64,000 nucleotides of DNA. It comes from Lachnospiraceae bacterium UBA938 (lineage in GTDB: Bacteria; Bacillota; Clostridia; Lachnospirales; Lachnospiraceae). Numbering within the stretch: position 1 is the stretch's first letter; the number at the start of each line of letters is the position of its first letter. The notes under the pieces were generated by a model, which saw only the letters and a program-made list of their open reading frames with translations, did no database searches and was not told the origin of the DNA. Of this stretch, positions 42,049-51,145 are shown one piece after another. The position numbers and the translations under genes were made by a program. The DNA is taken from assembly GCA_002293475.1 (NCBI GenBank), contig DBDG01000033.1:1-64000 (forward strand), given 5' to 3'.

Positions 42049-42462
42049 ATGTCCCCGGAATTGCAGTTTACGATCACCGATGAAAGTGAAAATTTATTGG
42101 AAATTATTAAAGTTTTGAGACCGACTTCGGCTGTCAATCTAAAGAAAAAATCGGTTCGGACGGCTCTCCGTTATATTGATCAACACTATCAAGAAGTCCT
42201 TACTTTAGACATGGTTGCTCAAGTGGTCAACCTTAATCCGGTCTATTTTTCTAATATGTTTAAAAAGGAAACTAGTGAAAATTTTTTGGACTGTGTGCAT
42301 AAACGCCGGATCAAGGCGGCTAAAGATATCTTGCGGACGCAGAACGATTCCATTGGTAAGATTGCAATGGACGTAGGTTATTTTGACGCCAAGTATTTTA
42401 GTAAAATATTTAAGAAGTATGTGGGAATCAGGCCGTCGGAATATCGCAATATGTATGGATGA
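42049..42462 (+). CDS. AraC-family DNA-binding regulator (short)
   Basis: 137 residues: a short N-terminal segment and a complete AraC double HTH (LTLDMVAQVVNLNPVYFSNM, SIGKIAMDVGYFDAKYFSKI, VGIRPSEYRN). No sensor or receiver domain, so it is either truncated or a stand-alone activator. It has its own ribosome site (AGGAAAGGAGTGG) and faces into the C-glycoside locus, which it may control. Confidence 0.8.
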   Translation: MSPELQFTITDESENLLEIIKVLRPTSAVNLKKKSVRTALRYIDQHYQEVLTLDMVAQVVNLNPVYFSNMFKKETSENFLDCVHKRRIKAAKDILRTQNDSIGKIAMDVGYFDAKYFSKIFKKYVGIRPSEYRNMYG

Positions 42463-42529
42463 AATAAGAATCGGCTTAGTAAACAGTAAAAAGATAAGTT
42501 AATAAAAAGATAAGTATCAGGAGGAAAAA

Positions 42530-43003
42530 ATGTTTGACAATTTTTTAATCAGAAAAGACAGTCTGAAAAACAATGTCGATGAAAATGGGAAAATCACCGG
42601 CTTTCAATTTGCAGCCAGAAATGCCAACTATCGAGGTGTCTATCTATCGTTACATAATGGATATTATCTCAGGGTTGACGGTGTGGAATATGAGCGTGAT
42701 TTACAGACGTTTGAAATCAATGGCATGGCTCCCAGGACATTCGAAGAGGTCAAAACAGCTGTCTGGGAGCATTGGGATTATGATGACGAAGGGATTATCC
42801 ATGTTAAAAAAGAAGGTGGGCTGACACCGGGCAGTCATGTGATTGAGTTCCAGCAGTCGATTCTTGCGGCATATGGCTATCTGCCCACGGATGAAGAATG
42901 GGTGAAAAACCCGCCGAAACCAGGTACCGGAGCCGGCTCAGATAAAACCAAGCATATTGTAAAATATGAACTTGAATTACAGCAGGGAAAGGAAGAAATT
43001 TAA
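42530..43003 (+). CDS. C-glycoside deglycosidase beta subunit (DUF6379)
   Basis: 157-residue beta-rich protein that I recognise as the DUF6379 family, now known as the beta subunit of C-deglycosidases (DfgB/CgdC-type) that cleave the carbon-carbon bond of 3-oxo-C-glycosides. Seen: MFDNFLIRKDSLKN start, GFQFAARNANYRGVYLSL, DGVEYERDLQTFEING. It lies 3 bases before the isomerase-like alpha subunit, the known pairing. It probably forms the hetero-oligomer with it and shapes the aglycone site. RBS AGGAGGAAAA. Confidence 0.75.
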   Translation: MFDNFLIRKDSLKNNVDENGKITGFQFAARNANYRGVYLSLHNGYYLRVDGVEYERDLQTFEINGMAPRTFEEVKTAVWEHWDYDDEGIIHVKKEGGLTPGSHVIEFQQSILAAYGYLPTDEEWVKNPPKPGTGAGSDKTKHIVKYELELQQGKEEI

Positions 43004-43006
43004 GTT

Positions 43007-44140
43007 ATGGGAAAAATAAAAAGAGGAGTTTCGCTATACAGTTATCAACAATCACAGTTTTTCAAAGAGTTGGATCTGGAAGGACAGATCCGTGAAGTGG
43101 GAAGCAACCTCTATGGTGCCGATGGAATTGAGATTCTGGATGAAATGGCCCTTCGGAAATATCCCAATCCTCCGGAAGAGTTTTTTTATCAGTGGTTTAC
43201 ATGGATGGAAAAATACCATACGACACCAGTGACTATGGATGTGTTTTGTGACGTGCTGCAGTTCCGCGACCATGTCATGAGCTATTCTGAGTGTGCTGAC
43301 CGCCTGAAAAGCGATATCCGGCTGGCTAAAAGGATGGGCTTTAAAAATGTCCGGACATTGGCAACCACACCAGTGGAAGTAATGATTGAAGCGTTGCCGG
43401 TGGCAGAGGAATGCGATATCCGGCTTGGCAAGGAAATCCACGCGCCGATTCCGATTAACGGTCAGTATGTGAATGAAATCGTGGAGTACTGCATCAAATC
43501 CGGAAGTAAATATCTGGGAGTGGTTCCGGACTGGGGTATTTTTGGTTTCCGTCCGTCAGAAGTTACCCTTGACTGGTATGTCAGACAGGGGGCGAAAAGA
43601 GAAAGCTGTGATCTGGTAACAGAGCTTTGCATGGACAATTATCTGGGAAAGAGCAGTGAATTGAATGATATTGATATGTCACTCTATACGGCGGGAAATG
43701 TGGAATCCATGTTTCATCGCTATCTGAAGCATGGCGATGCGCCCCAGGATCTGGTCTGTGCATTCGATAAAATGCAGAAACTGATTATAGAAAACGTCAA
43801 AGGTTATACAGATATTGATTTTGAAGTAATGGGTCAGGCACTGCTGTTATCCCGGACTCAGGCTTCGGACCTAAAATCGATTATGCCTTACATAATCAGC
43901 ATTCATGGGAAGTTTTACAATATGTCGGAGATTCCGGGCAGACCCGGCACTTATCAGGATATTGCTCTGGATTATGAAGGCCCGGTTCAGTTCCTGAAGG
44001 AGAACGGATATGAAGGTTATATAAATTCTGAATATGAAGGGCAGCGGCGTTTCCAGGATCGCACCGAGAAAGAACTGATCAGTGAAGTGGATCAGGTGCG
44101 AAAGCACCAGGAGATGCTGAAACGATTGATTGGAGACTAA
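43007..44140 (+). CDS. C-glycoside deglycosidase alpha subunit (sugar phosphate isomerase-like)
   Basis: 377-residue xylose-isomerase-like TIM barrel. Candidate metal and catalytic residues are E143 and H145 (GKEIHAP), D175 (VVPDWGIFG), H300 (ISIHGKFYNM) and E342/E344 (NSEYEGQR). In characterised C-deglycosidases the alpha subunit holds a divalent metal and a His base that opens the 3-oxo sugar and releases the aglycone. Assignment rests on the DUF6379 partner immediately upstream and the dehydrogenases downstream; as a lone protein it would only be called a sugar isomerase/epimerase. Confidence 0.75.
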   Translation: MGKIKRGVSLYSYQQSQFFKELDLEGQIREVGSNLYGADGIEILDEMALRKYPNPPEEFFYQWFTWMEKYHTTPVTMDVFCDVLQFRDHVMSYSECADRLKSDIRLAKRMGFKNVRTLATTPVEVMIEALPVAEECDIRLGKEIHAPIPINGQYVNEIVEYCIKSGSKYLGVVPDWGIFGFRPSEVTLDWYVRQGAKRESCDLVTELCMDNYLGKSSELNDIDMSLYTAGNVESMFHRYLKHGDAPQDLVCAFDKMQKLIIENVKGYTDIDFEVMGQALLLSRTQASDLKSIMPYIISIHGKFYNMSEIPGRPGTYQDIALDYEGPVQFLKENGYEGYINSEYEGQRRFQDRTEKELISEVDQVRKHQEMLKRLIGD

Positions 44141-44191
44141 GCTAAGTCTTTGCGGCAGACAGGGAATAATATAAAATGGAGGAAAGATAAA

Positions 44192-45307
44192 ATGAGCAAA
44201 ACGACAAAATTAAAACTGGGAATTATCGGAACCGGCGGTATCTGTAATAATAAGCACCTCCCGTCACTGGCCAAAGTAGCGGATATGGTGGAAGTGGTTG
44301 CGCTTTGTGATATTGAAAGGGAAAAAGCCGTGGCAACAGCGGCAAGGCATGGGCTTACCGATGCAGCCATCTATTCCGATTATAAAGAACTGCTTGCAGA
44401 TCAGTCTATTGACGTGGTACATGTATGTACTCCTAATATGGCCCATTGTCAAATAACTGTGGATGCCTTTGCCGCCGGCAAGCATGTTCTTTGCGAAAAA
44501 CCGATGGCTGCGACAACCGAAGATGCCCAGAAAATGATGGACGCCTGGAAAAAATCCGGCAAAAAATTCACCGTAGGCTATCAGAACCGTTTCCGCCACG
44601 ACGTGCAGGTGCTGAAAAAAGCTTGTGTGGCAGGTGAACTGGGGGATATTTATTATGGCGAAGCCAATGCGATCAGAAGAAAAGCAGTTCCTACTTGGGG
44701 CGTATTTCCAGATAAGTCCAAACAGGGCGGCGGGCCGTTGATTGATATTGGGACTCATGCACTGGATATTACTTTGTGGTGTATGGACAATTATGAGATA
44801 GACAGCATCAGCGGTCAGGTGTTTTACAAGTTGGGTAATCTTCCCGAAGCGGCTCAGGGCAACACATACGGTCCTTGGGATACGGATGCCTTCGAAGTGG
44901 AAGATTCAGCTATGGGCTTTATTAAGATGAAGAATGGGGCACTGGTTAATTTAAGAGCATCCTGGGCACTGAATGTGTTGGATGCCAGAGAGGCTTCCAC
45001 AACCTTATGCGGAACCTTGGAAGGAGCGGAAATCAAGCATGGGGGCAGCTATCCGGTTTCAGAGCTGTGGTTTAATCATGTGCGCCACGGTAAAATGACC
45101 CATGAGACACTGTCTGGAGAAGCGCTTGTAGACTACTTTGAAGGTGTCAACGAACCTCAGGGGGTCGTAGAAGCAAGGCAATGGATCAACGCGATATTGA
45201 ATAATACTGACCCATGCGTAAAACCGGAAGAAGCTTTCCGGGTAACACAGATATTAGATGCTATTTATAAGGCGTCAGAGACCAATACGACGATTAAGTT
45301 TGATTAG
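44192..45307 (+). CDS. Gfo/Idh/MocA-family dehydrogenase 1
   Basis: 371-residue NAD(P)-dependent oxidoreductase. Rossmann motif KLGIIGTGGICNNKH at the N-terminus, HVLCEKPMAATTEDAQ with the conserved EKP, and a C-terminal alpha/beta domain with GGGPLIDIGTHALDITLW (Asp and His of the active site). In C-glycoside loci such an enzyme oxidises the sugar at C3 before C-C cleavage. GGAGGAAAG supports the ATG at 44192; an upstream frame extension has no ribosome site. Confidence 0.88.
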   Translation: MSKTTKLKLGIIGTGGICNNKHLPSLAKVADMVEVVALCDIEREKAVATAARHGLTDAAIYSDYKELLADQSIDVVHVCTPNMAHCQITVDAFAAGKHVLCEKPMAATTEDAQKMMDAWKKSGKKFTVGYQNRFRHDVQVLKKACVAGELGDIYYGEANAIRRKAVPTWGVFPDKSKQGGGPLIDIGTHALDITLWCMDNYEIDSISGQVFYKLGNLPEAAQGNTYGPWDTDAFEVEDSAMGFIKMKNGALVNLRASWALNVLDAREASTTLCGTLEGAEIKHGGSYPVSELWFNHVRHGKMTHETLSGEALVDYFEGVNEPQGVVEARQWINAILNNTDPCVKPEEAFRVTQILDAIYKASETNTTIKFD

Positions 45308-45337
45308 GTGAGAGGGTAATAAACCAGGGGGTATAAT

Positions 45338-46435
45338 ATGAAGTTAAAATATGCAGTGATTGGCTATGGATTTATTGGCAGAAGACATGTAAATACACTG
45401 AAATCATCCGATGAAGCGGATTGTATCGCGGTATGTGACATTGATCCGCACAGGCTTCAGGAGGTCAGAACATACTATCCCGATATGCCGGTTTACGAGG
45501 ATCCAGACAAATTATTTGCCAATTCGGAGATAGATGGTGTTATAATAGCAACAAATAACACTAGTCACAAGGAACTGGTAATCAAAGCGGCCAGAGCGAA
45601 GATGCATATTATCTGTGAGAAGCCGGCGGCTCTGACCGTTGCAGATCTGGATGAGATGACCGCTGAGGTAGAAAAAGCTGGCATTACATTTACGGTGCAT
45701 CAGCAAAGAAGATTTGACAAAGACTTTCGCTGCGTGAAGGAATGCTATGACCAAAGGCTTGTAGGGGATATTTATCTGATCAAAAGTTCGCTTTACGGGT
45801 ATAATGGCAATATGCATGACTGGCATGTGTACAAAGCCGAAGGCGGTGGAATGCTCTATGACTGGGGTGTGCATCTGATTGACCAGATCCTCTGGATGGT
45901 AGACAGTCGGCTGGTATCCGTCTATGCGGATGTCAGGAACGTCATTAATAAAGAAGTGGATGATTATTTCAAGATCTTATTAAGGTTTGAAAATAAAGTG
46001 ACAGCCGAACTGGAACTGGGAACTTATTATCTTTCCGACCGTACAGACTGGTTTGAACGCCATTGGTATGTAGGCGGCAATCAAGGAAGTATGTATGCGG
46101 ATAAGTTTGAGCCGGAAGGTAAGATTGTCCGTACTACGCGGCTTTTGGAAAATGTAGCCGGAGAACAGGATAAATCGGCCAAGTCCTATGGGCCGACCCG
46201 TTCCTTTGGAATACCGGAGCCGGGGCTGATTATTACCGAAGAAATACCGCAGGTGGATTGTGAACAGATGGATTTCTTTAAAAATTATTTTAAGGCCATG
46301 AAAGGCGAAGAAGAACTGCTGGTGAAAACCTCAGAAGTGCGAAGAGTGCTGGCAGTCATGGAAGCTTGTCGGAAAAGCTCGGAAAGCATGAAAAGCGTGG
46401 ATTTTGAAGACGGAGGAAAAGTGAATGGTAATTGA
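45338..46435 (+). CDS. Gfo/Idh/MocA-family dehydrogenase 2
   Basis: 365-residue relative of the preceding enzyme, clearly divergent: YAVIGYGFIGRRH nucleotide motif, IICEKPAALTVADLDEM, HQQRRFDKDF, and GGGMLYDWGVHLIDQILW active-site block. Its length fits DgpA-type glucoside 3-oxidoreductases. Having two may reflect oxidation of the glycoside and later re-reduction of the released 3-oxo-sugar, or two substrates. Overlaps the next gene by 11 bases. Confidence 0.88.
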   Translation: MKLKYAVIGYGFIGRRHVNTLKSSDEADCIAVCDIDPHRLQEVRTYYPDMPVYEDPDKLFANSEIDGVIIATNNTSHKELVIKAARAKMHIICEKPAALTVADLDEMTAEVEKAGITFTVHQQRRFDKDFRCVKECYDQRLVGDIYLIKSSLYGYNGNMHDWHVYKAEGGGMLYDWGVHLIDQILWMVDSRLVSVYADVRNVINKEVDDYFKILLRFENKVTAELELGTYYLSDRTDWFERHWYVGGNQGSMYADKFEPEGKIVRTTRLLENVAGEQDKSAKSYGPTRSFGIPEPGLIITEEIPQVDCEQMDFFKNYFKAMKGEEELLVKTSEVRRVLAVMEACRKSSESMKSVDFEDGGKVNGN

Positions 46436-47159
46436 CGCCCATGTGCATATCGCAACATCGGAAACAGAAAATCACCGGGCCAGAGTGGAAAATGTAATCA
46501 ATAAAATGAACGAAAACGAGATTGACAAAGCGGTCTGTTTTACTTTTGGATCAGGACTGGAAAAACAAAAAAAACTGGCCGAATTGCTGGGTCCTTACCG
46601 GCAACGCTTTATTCCGCTGGCATTTATAAACCCGAATGACCATGATGCCCGGAAACAGCTTTTATATTGCCTGGATGAACTGGGGTTCAAGGGAATCAAG
46701 CTTCATCCCTGGTTCGGGAATTTCAGTCTGGCCAATATCGGTTTGTTACGCCCGCTTTTTGATGTTCTGGAAGAACGTCGGCTTTATGCGGTGATACACT
46801 GTACCTCGGAAGATTACCGCGTACATCCGGTGATGTTTGAACGGCTGGGCAATGAGTTTCCACATGTGATCATCCAGATGGCCCATATGGGAGAGGTTAT
46901 GGCCGGAGAATATGCCATTGATGTAGCAAAACGGATTCCCAATGTTTATCTGGATACGGCTATCACCTCTTACATGGCGGTGGTGCATGTGTTGGAACAA
47001 TGCCCGGATAAGGTATTCATGGGATGTGACTATCCCTTTTATCAGTTTGAAATGGAGATCCAGAAGCAAAGACTTGCCGCCGATGATGTAAATTCCCCGG
47101 ACGGACTTAAGAAGTTGATGGGGGGAAATTTTGCGCGAGTGTTCCAAATAAAAGAGTGA
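46425..47159 (+). CDS. Amidohydrolase-2-type hydrolase/decarboxylase
   Basis: 244-residue TIM-barrel metal enzyme. MVIDAHVHIA gives the HxH ligands; FKGIKLHPWFG, AVIHCTSE, IQMAHMGEV and VFMGCDYPF supply the others. The family hydrolyses lactones and amides or decarboxylates aromatic acids. Translationally coupled to the second dehydrogenase. A lactonase or an enzyme acting on the liberated aglycone are both possible. It is only distantly like the hydrolase at 36937. Confidence 0.78.
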   Translation: MVIDAHVHIATSETENHRARVENVINKMNENEIDKAVCFTFGSGLEKQKKLAELLGPYRQRFIPLAFINPNDHDARKQLLYCLDELGFKGIKLHPWFGNFSLANIGLLRPLFDVLEERRLYAVIHCTSEDYRVHPVMFERLGNEFPHVIIQMAHMGEVMAGEYAIDVAKRIPNVYLDTAITSYMAVVHVLEQCPDKVFMGCDYPFYQFEMEIQKQRLAADDVNSPDGLKKLMGGNFARVFQIKE

Positions 47160-47181
47160 TAAATAACGGAGAACAGTAAAC

Positions 47182-49434
47182 ATGAAATTTACAAATGGAT
47201 ATTGGGTTACGAAGAAGGAATACCAGCCGCTCTATGCAGTAGAGTATACGGACTGTCGGATTGACGGAAAGGAGCTTATTGTATATGCGGCGACCAAACA
47301 TATTGAGACACGGGGGGATATCCTGAACCAGGGATTGCTGACAATCAGGCTGACCAGTCCGATGCTCAATGTCATACAGATTTCAGTGACTCATTTTGAA
47401 GGGATGGATCATCCCGGGCCTTACTGTAAGGTCAGGAATGAGAATCCGCCGGTAGAAATCATTGAAAACGAGACAGCTGTTGTTTATAAAACAGGGAAAA
47501 CCGCGGCGGTTATTAATAAAAGGCCATCCGCTTGGGGAATAAGATTTTTTGACGGCGATCGGGAACTGACCAATACCTCGTTCCGTAACATGGCTCATAT
47601 GACCGATATTTTTACCGGGCAGACCTATATGATTGAACAACTGGCACTGGATATCGGAGAAAATATATATGGTTTAGGTGAACGTTTCACACCGTTTGTT
47701 AAAAACGGTCAAACAGTGGAAATGTGGAATGAAGATGGCGGAACAGCTAGTGAGATTGCCTATAAGAATATCCCTTTTTATATTTCTAACAAAGGTTACG
47801 GCATTTTATTAGATCATGAGGAAGATGCTGCCTATGAAATCGCCAGCGAGAAGGTAGAGCGGGTACAGTTTTCTGTGGCCGGAGAGAGGCTGAGCTATTT
47901 TCTGATCAATGGCAGCAACCCGAAAGAAACAATCCAGAGATATACTGAACTGACGGGTAAACCGGCTTTGCCTCCGGCTTGGTCTTTTGGTTTGTGGCTG
48001 ACTACTTCTTTTACTACCGAATATGATGAGACATCGGTCACCGGACTGATTCAGGGGATGGCAGACCGGGATATTCCGCTGCGTGTCTTCCACTTTGACT
48101 GCTATTGGATGGAAGCTTTTGAATGGTGTAATTTTACATGGGATGCGAGAACCTTTCCGGAACCGGAACAGATGCTGAGCCGTTATCGGGAGCGGGGTTT
48201 AAAAATCAGCGTCTGGATTAATCCTTATATCGGGCAAAAGTCCCCCTTATTCCATGAGGCCATGAAGCAGGGCTATTTGTTGAAAAAGAGCAACGGGGCA
48301 GTATGGCAGAGTGATTTATGGCAGGCCGGCATGGGTATGGTTGACTTTACCAATCCGGAGGCGGTGACCTGGTACCAGGCCAAACTGAAAATTTTGCTGG
48401 ATATGGGTGTGGATTGTTTTAAGACGGATTTCGGAGAGCGGATACCGGTAAGAGACATCGTTTACTTTGACGGCTCGGATCCGGTTAAGATGCATAATTA
48501 TTATACACAGTTATATAATCAGGCAGTCTTTGAATTGATAGAGAGGGAGCGCGGGGTCGGCGAGGCGGTATTATTTGCCCGTTCGGCCACGGTGGGCGGT
48601 CAGCAGTATCCTGTCCATTGGGGAGGTGACTGCTTTGCCACATACCCGTCCATGGCTGAGACCTTGCGTGGCGGTCTGTCGCTGGCTTGTGCCGGCTTTG
48701 GATACTGGAGCCATGATATCGGTGGCTTTGAAAGTACTGCTTCGGCGGATATCTACAAGCGCTGGTGCCAGTTCGGTATGCTCAGTTCCCATAGCCGGCT
48801 GCACGGTTCGACTTCTTACCGGGTACCATGGCTTTTCGATGATGAGGCCTGTGAAGTCCTGAAGCGGTTTGTTAAATTGAAATACAGTCTGATGCCGTAT
48901 CTTTATCATCAGGCGGTAATCAGCCATCAGGACGGAATACCCATAATGCGTCCGATGTTTGTAGAATTTCCTGATGAACGTAACTGCGAACCGCTGGACA
49001 GACAATATATGTGGGGCGACAGCCTGATGGTAGCACCGATCTTTAAAGAATCCGGAGAAGCAGAATATTATCTTCCGGAAGGGGATTGGATTAACCTGTT
49101 GGACGGAAGAATGATTGCCGGAGGGAAATGGCAGAAAGAATTATTTGATTATTTTTCATTACCGCTGATGGTTCGTCCGAATAGCATTTTGGCAATCGGA
49201 AATAATGATACAAGGCCGGATTATGATTTTTATGACGGTGTGACCTTATGTCTTTCGGTTTTTACCGAAGGCGGTGAGGCTGAAACAGTGGTTACAGACA
49301 GGCAGGGGAAAGCCGTAATGTCGGTCAGTGCAAAGCGTAACGGTGATGTACTAAAGCTCTCAGTAGAGGGTGGAAACGGCAATTGGGATTATCAGGTTCT
49401 GGGGGAGCAGAATATCAGAGTAGAATGTTTATAA
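47182..49434 (+). CDS. GH31 alpha-xylosidase (YicI type)
   Basis: 750-residue GH31 enzyme without signal peptide. The nucleophile is D416 in DCFKTDFGERIP, the block typical of YicI-type alpha-xylosidases, followed by YFDGSDPVKMHNYY; the acid/base candidate is D483 in HWGGDCFATY, and GFGYWSHDIGGFE and HSRLHGSTSYRVPW are standard. N-terminal beta-sandwich about 1-260, barrel about 265-600. It should release terminal alpha-xylose from an imported xyloside. Its presence in a C-glycoside locus suggests a xylosylated substrate or a shared regulon. Confidence 0.9.
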   Translation: MKFTNGYWVTKKEYQPLYAVEYTDCRIDGKELIVYAATKHIETRGDILNQGLLTIRLTSPMLNVIQISVTHFEGMDHPGPYCKVRNENPPVEIIENETAVVYKTGKTAAVINKRPSAWGIRFFDGDRELTNTSFRNMAHMTDIFTGQTYMIEQLALDIGENIYGLGERFTPFVKNGQTVEMWNEDGGTASEIAYKNIPFYISNKGYGILLDHEEDAAYEIASEKVERVQFSVAGERLSYFLINGSNPKETIQRYTELTGKPALPPAWSFGLWLTTSFTTEYDETSVTGLIQGMADRDIPLRVFHFDCYWMEAFEWCNFTWDARTFPEPEQMLSRYRERGLKISVWINPYIGQKSPLFHEAMKQGYLLKKSNGAVWQSDLWQAGMGMVDFTNPEAVTWYQAKLKILLDMGVDCFKTDFGERIPVRDIVYFDGSDPVKMHNYYTQLYNQAVFELIERERGVGEAVLFARSATVGGQQYPVHWGGDCFATYPSMAETLRGGLSLACAGFGYWSHDIGGFESTASADIYKRWCQFGMLSSHSRLHGSTSYRVPWLFDDEACEVLKRFVKLKYSLMPYLYHQAVISHQDGIPIMRPMFVEFPDERNCEPLDRQYMWGDSLMVAPIFKESGEAEYYLPEGDWINLLDGRMIAGGKWQKELFDYFSLPLMVRPNSILAIGNNDTRPDYDFYDGVTLCLSVFTEGGEAETVVTDRQGKAVMSVSAKRNGDVLKLSVEGGNGNWDYQVLGEQNIRVECL

Positions 49435-49464
49435 AGTCCGGCAAGATGAAGGGCACGGCGAATT

Positions 49465-51135
49465 ATGCTTAAGAAACCAATAAGATTCAAGCTAAAAACA
49501 CAAATTATTCTAATCATTTTAATTGTATATGTGTTTATTATCGGAGCTTTTTATCTGTTTGTTCAGGCAGCAATCAAACAGACGAAAGAGCAGGCGGCAG
49601 CAGTCCTGATGGACAGCCTGGATATTTACTTGAGCAGTATCCGCTTAGAATTTAACGCATGCGACTCGTTTCTGTTCAGTGAGGAGTGGGAGTTGTATGC
49701 CGATCAGCCAATAGAACGGATGGAACCGGCCGGCAATGATTTCTTACAGTCTGCTCCACATATCAGCCAATTGATATTTTATGATAGCAGCCGGGATTAC
49801 TTCCGGTGCTTACAAGCGGGCGGAAGCGGCGTTTCCGCTTCCGCCCAAGATGAAAGAACTGCGGCAGAGTCATATCATAATCAGATCAAGGATTTACTAC
49901 GGGATAATCCTAATATTAATCTTGGCTGGGACAGCTATCAGATCGGCAGTGAATGGAAGTTAATCAGAATCAGGCAGCAAGGGGTTCAATATTGCCTGGC
50001 AGTGGTTGATCTGGCGGCATTGGGCCGTAGTGCCCAAGCCGACTTTGGCATGAAGACCACGGTTGTTATCAGTGAAGACGGGGTGCCGTATAATGAAGCC
50101 ATATGGTTAAAAGGATATGGATTTCATTACAGTGATATCAGCAAAGAAACAGTCTTATGGCGGAGCGGCAATCAGCAGTATATGGCGGTATCCCGTCCTT
50201 TCTTAAATATGCGCACAACTTATGCGATTCCCTATGAATCGATTTTCTGGTTCAGGCAAACCCTGGTTATCATTACAATATTAATATTTTTAAGTGTTTT
50301 TGCGGCAGCATTGGCCTTTAGGCGGAGTATATTTATGCCAATGAAGGAGATGCAAAGTGTTATCCTGAAAATAACAGATGGGGAAATGCCGGATAGCATG
50401 GAGCCTTATTCCAGTCCGGAATTTGCCCGGATAAATCAGACATTCGATCACATGGTCAGGACGATTAATACCATGAAAATAGAACAATATGAACATGAAA
50501 TACGTAATCGGGAACTGGAGATGGATACTTTAAGAATGCAGATCCAGCCCCATTTTTATTTAAACTGCCTGAAAAGCCTTTACGGGCTTTCTAAACAAAA
50601 TAAAAATCAAGAAGCGCAGGCGGCTATTATAGGACTCTCTGACCATCTGCGATATTGTTTTACCACCACGGATGTGCAGGTGGAATTGCGTAAAGAACTC
50701 AAAATGTGCGAAAACTATCTGATCGTCAGTGGCCTTGGCCGGGAATATCCGCCCCAGTTGAAGATGTCGGTCCCATCTTCACTGATGCAGTTAGCCGTGC
50801 CCCCCGTCAGCATTCTGACCTTGGTCGAAAATTGCCTAAAGCATACTGACCAGGTCAACAAACCGATCATAGTTCACCTGAGTGCTTCTCGGTATGAACG
50901 CAAAAAAGAAACCTTGGTTAGTCTGTCGGTCAGTGACAACGGAAGAGGATTTTCTGATGAACTGCTAGAAAAACTGAACCGGGAGGACTTTACCTCGCTG
51001 GGTCAGGAGAGTACCGGACTCCGGAATGTAATCAGAAGATTTGACCTGATGTACGATAAATCATTTTCCTATGCTTTTTACAACCAGAGCGGTGCTGTGG
51101 TAGAAATTATATTATCATTTCCCCAAGAAGGGTAA
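49465..51135 (+). CDS. Sensor histidine kinase (YesM/LytS type)
   Basis: 556-residue membrane sensor. First span about 12-34 (IILIILIVYVFIIGAFYLFV), an extracellular sensing domain (35-265), second span about 266-287, HAMP domain, then a HisKA/His_kinase motif with the phospho-His in MQIQPHFYLN (H363), and an ATPase domain (VENCLKHTDQ, SVSDNGRGFSDEL, GLRNVIRRF). It signals to the response regulator encoded 10 bases downstream, most likely in answer to the transported glycoside. Confidence 0.9.
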   Translation: MLKKPIRFKLKTQIILIILIVYVFIIGAFYLFVQAAIKQTKEQAAAVLMDSLDIYLSSIRLEFNACDSFLFSEEWELYADQPIERMEPAGNDFLQSAPHISQLIFYDSSRDYFRCLQAGGSGVSASAQDERTAAESYHNQIKDLLRDNPNINLGWDSYQIGSEWKLIRIRQQGVQYCLAVVDLAALGRSAQADFGMKTTVVISEDGVPYNEAIWLKGYGFHYSDISKETVLWRSGNQQYMAVSRPFLNMRTTYAIPYESIFWFRQTLVIITILIFLSVFAAALAFRRSIFMPMKEMQSVILKITDGEMPDSMEPYSSPEFARINQTFDHMVRTINTMKIEQYEHEIRNRELEMDTLRMQIQPHFYLNCLKSLYGLSKQNKNQEAQAAIIGLSDHLRYCFTTTDVQVELRKELKMCENYLIVSGLGREYPPQLKMSVPSSLMQLAVPPVSILTLVENCLKHTDQVNKPIIVHLSASRYERKKETLVSLSVSDNGRGFSDELLEKLNREDFTSLGQESTGLRNVIRRFDLMYDKSFSYAFYNQSGAVVEIILSFPQEG

Positions 51136-51145
51136 GGAGGCCGAA

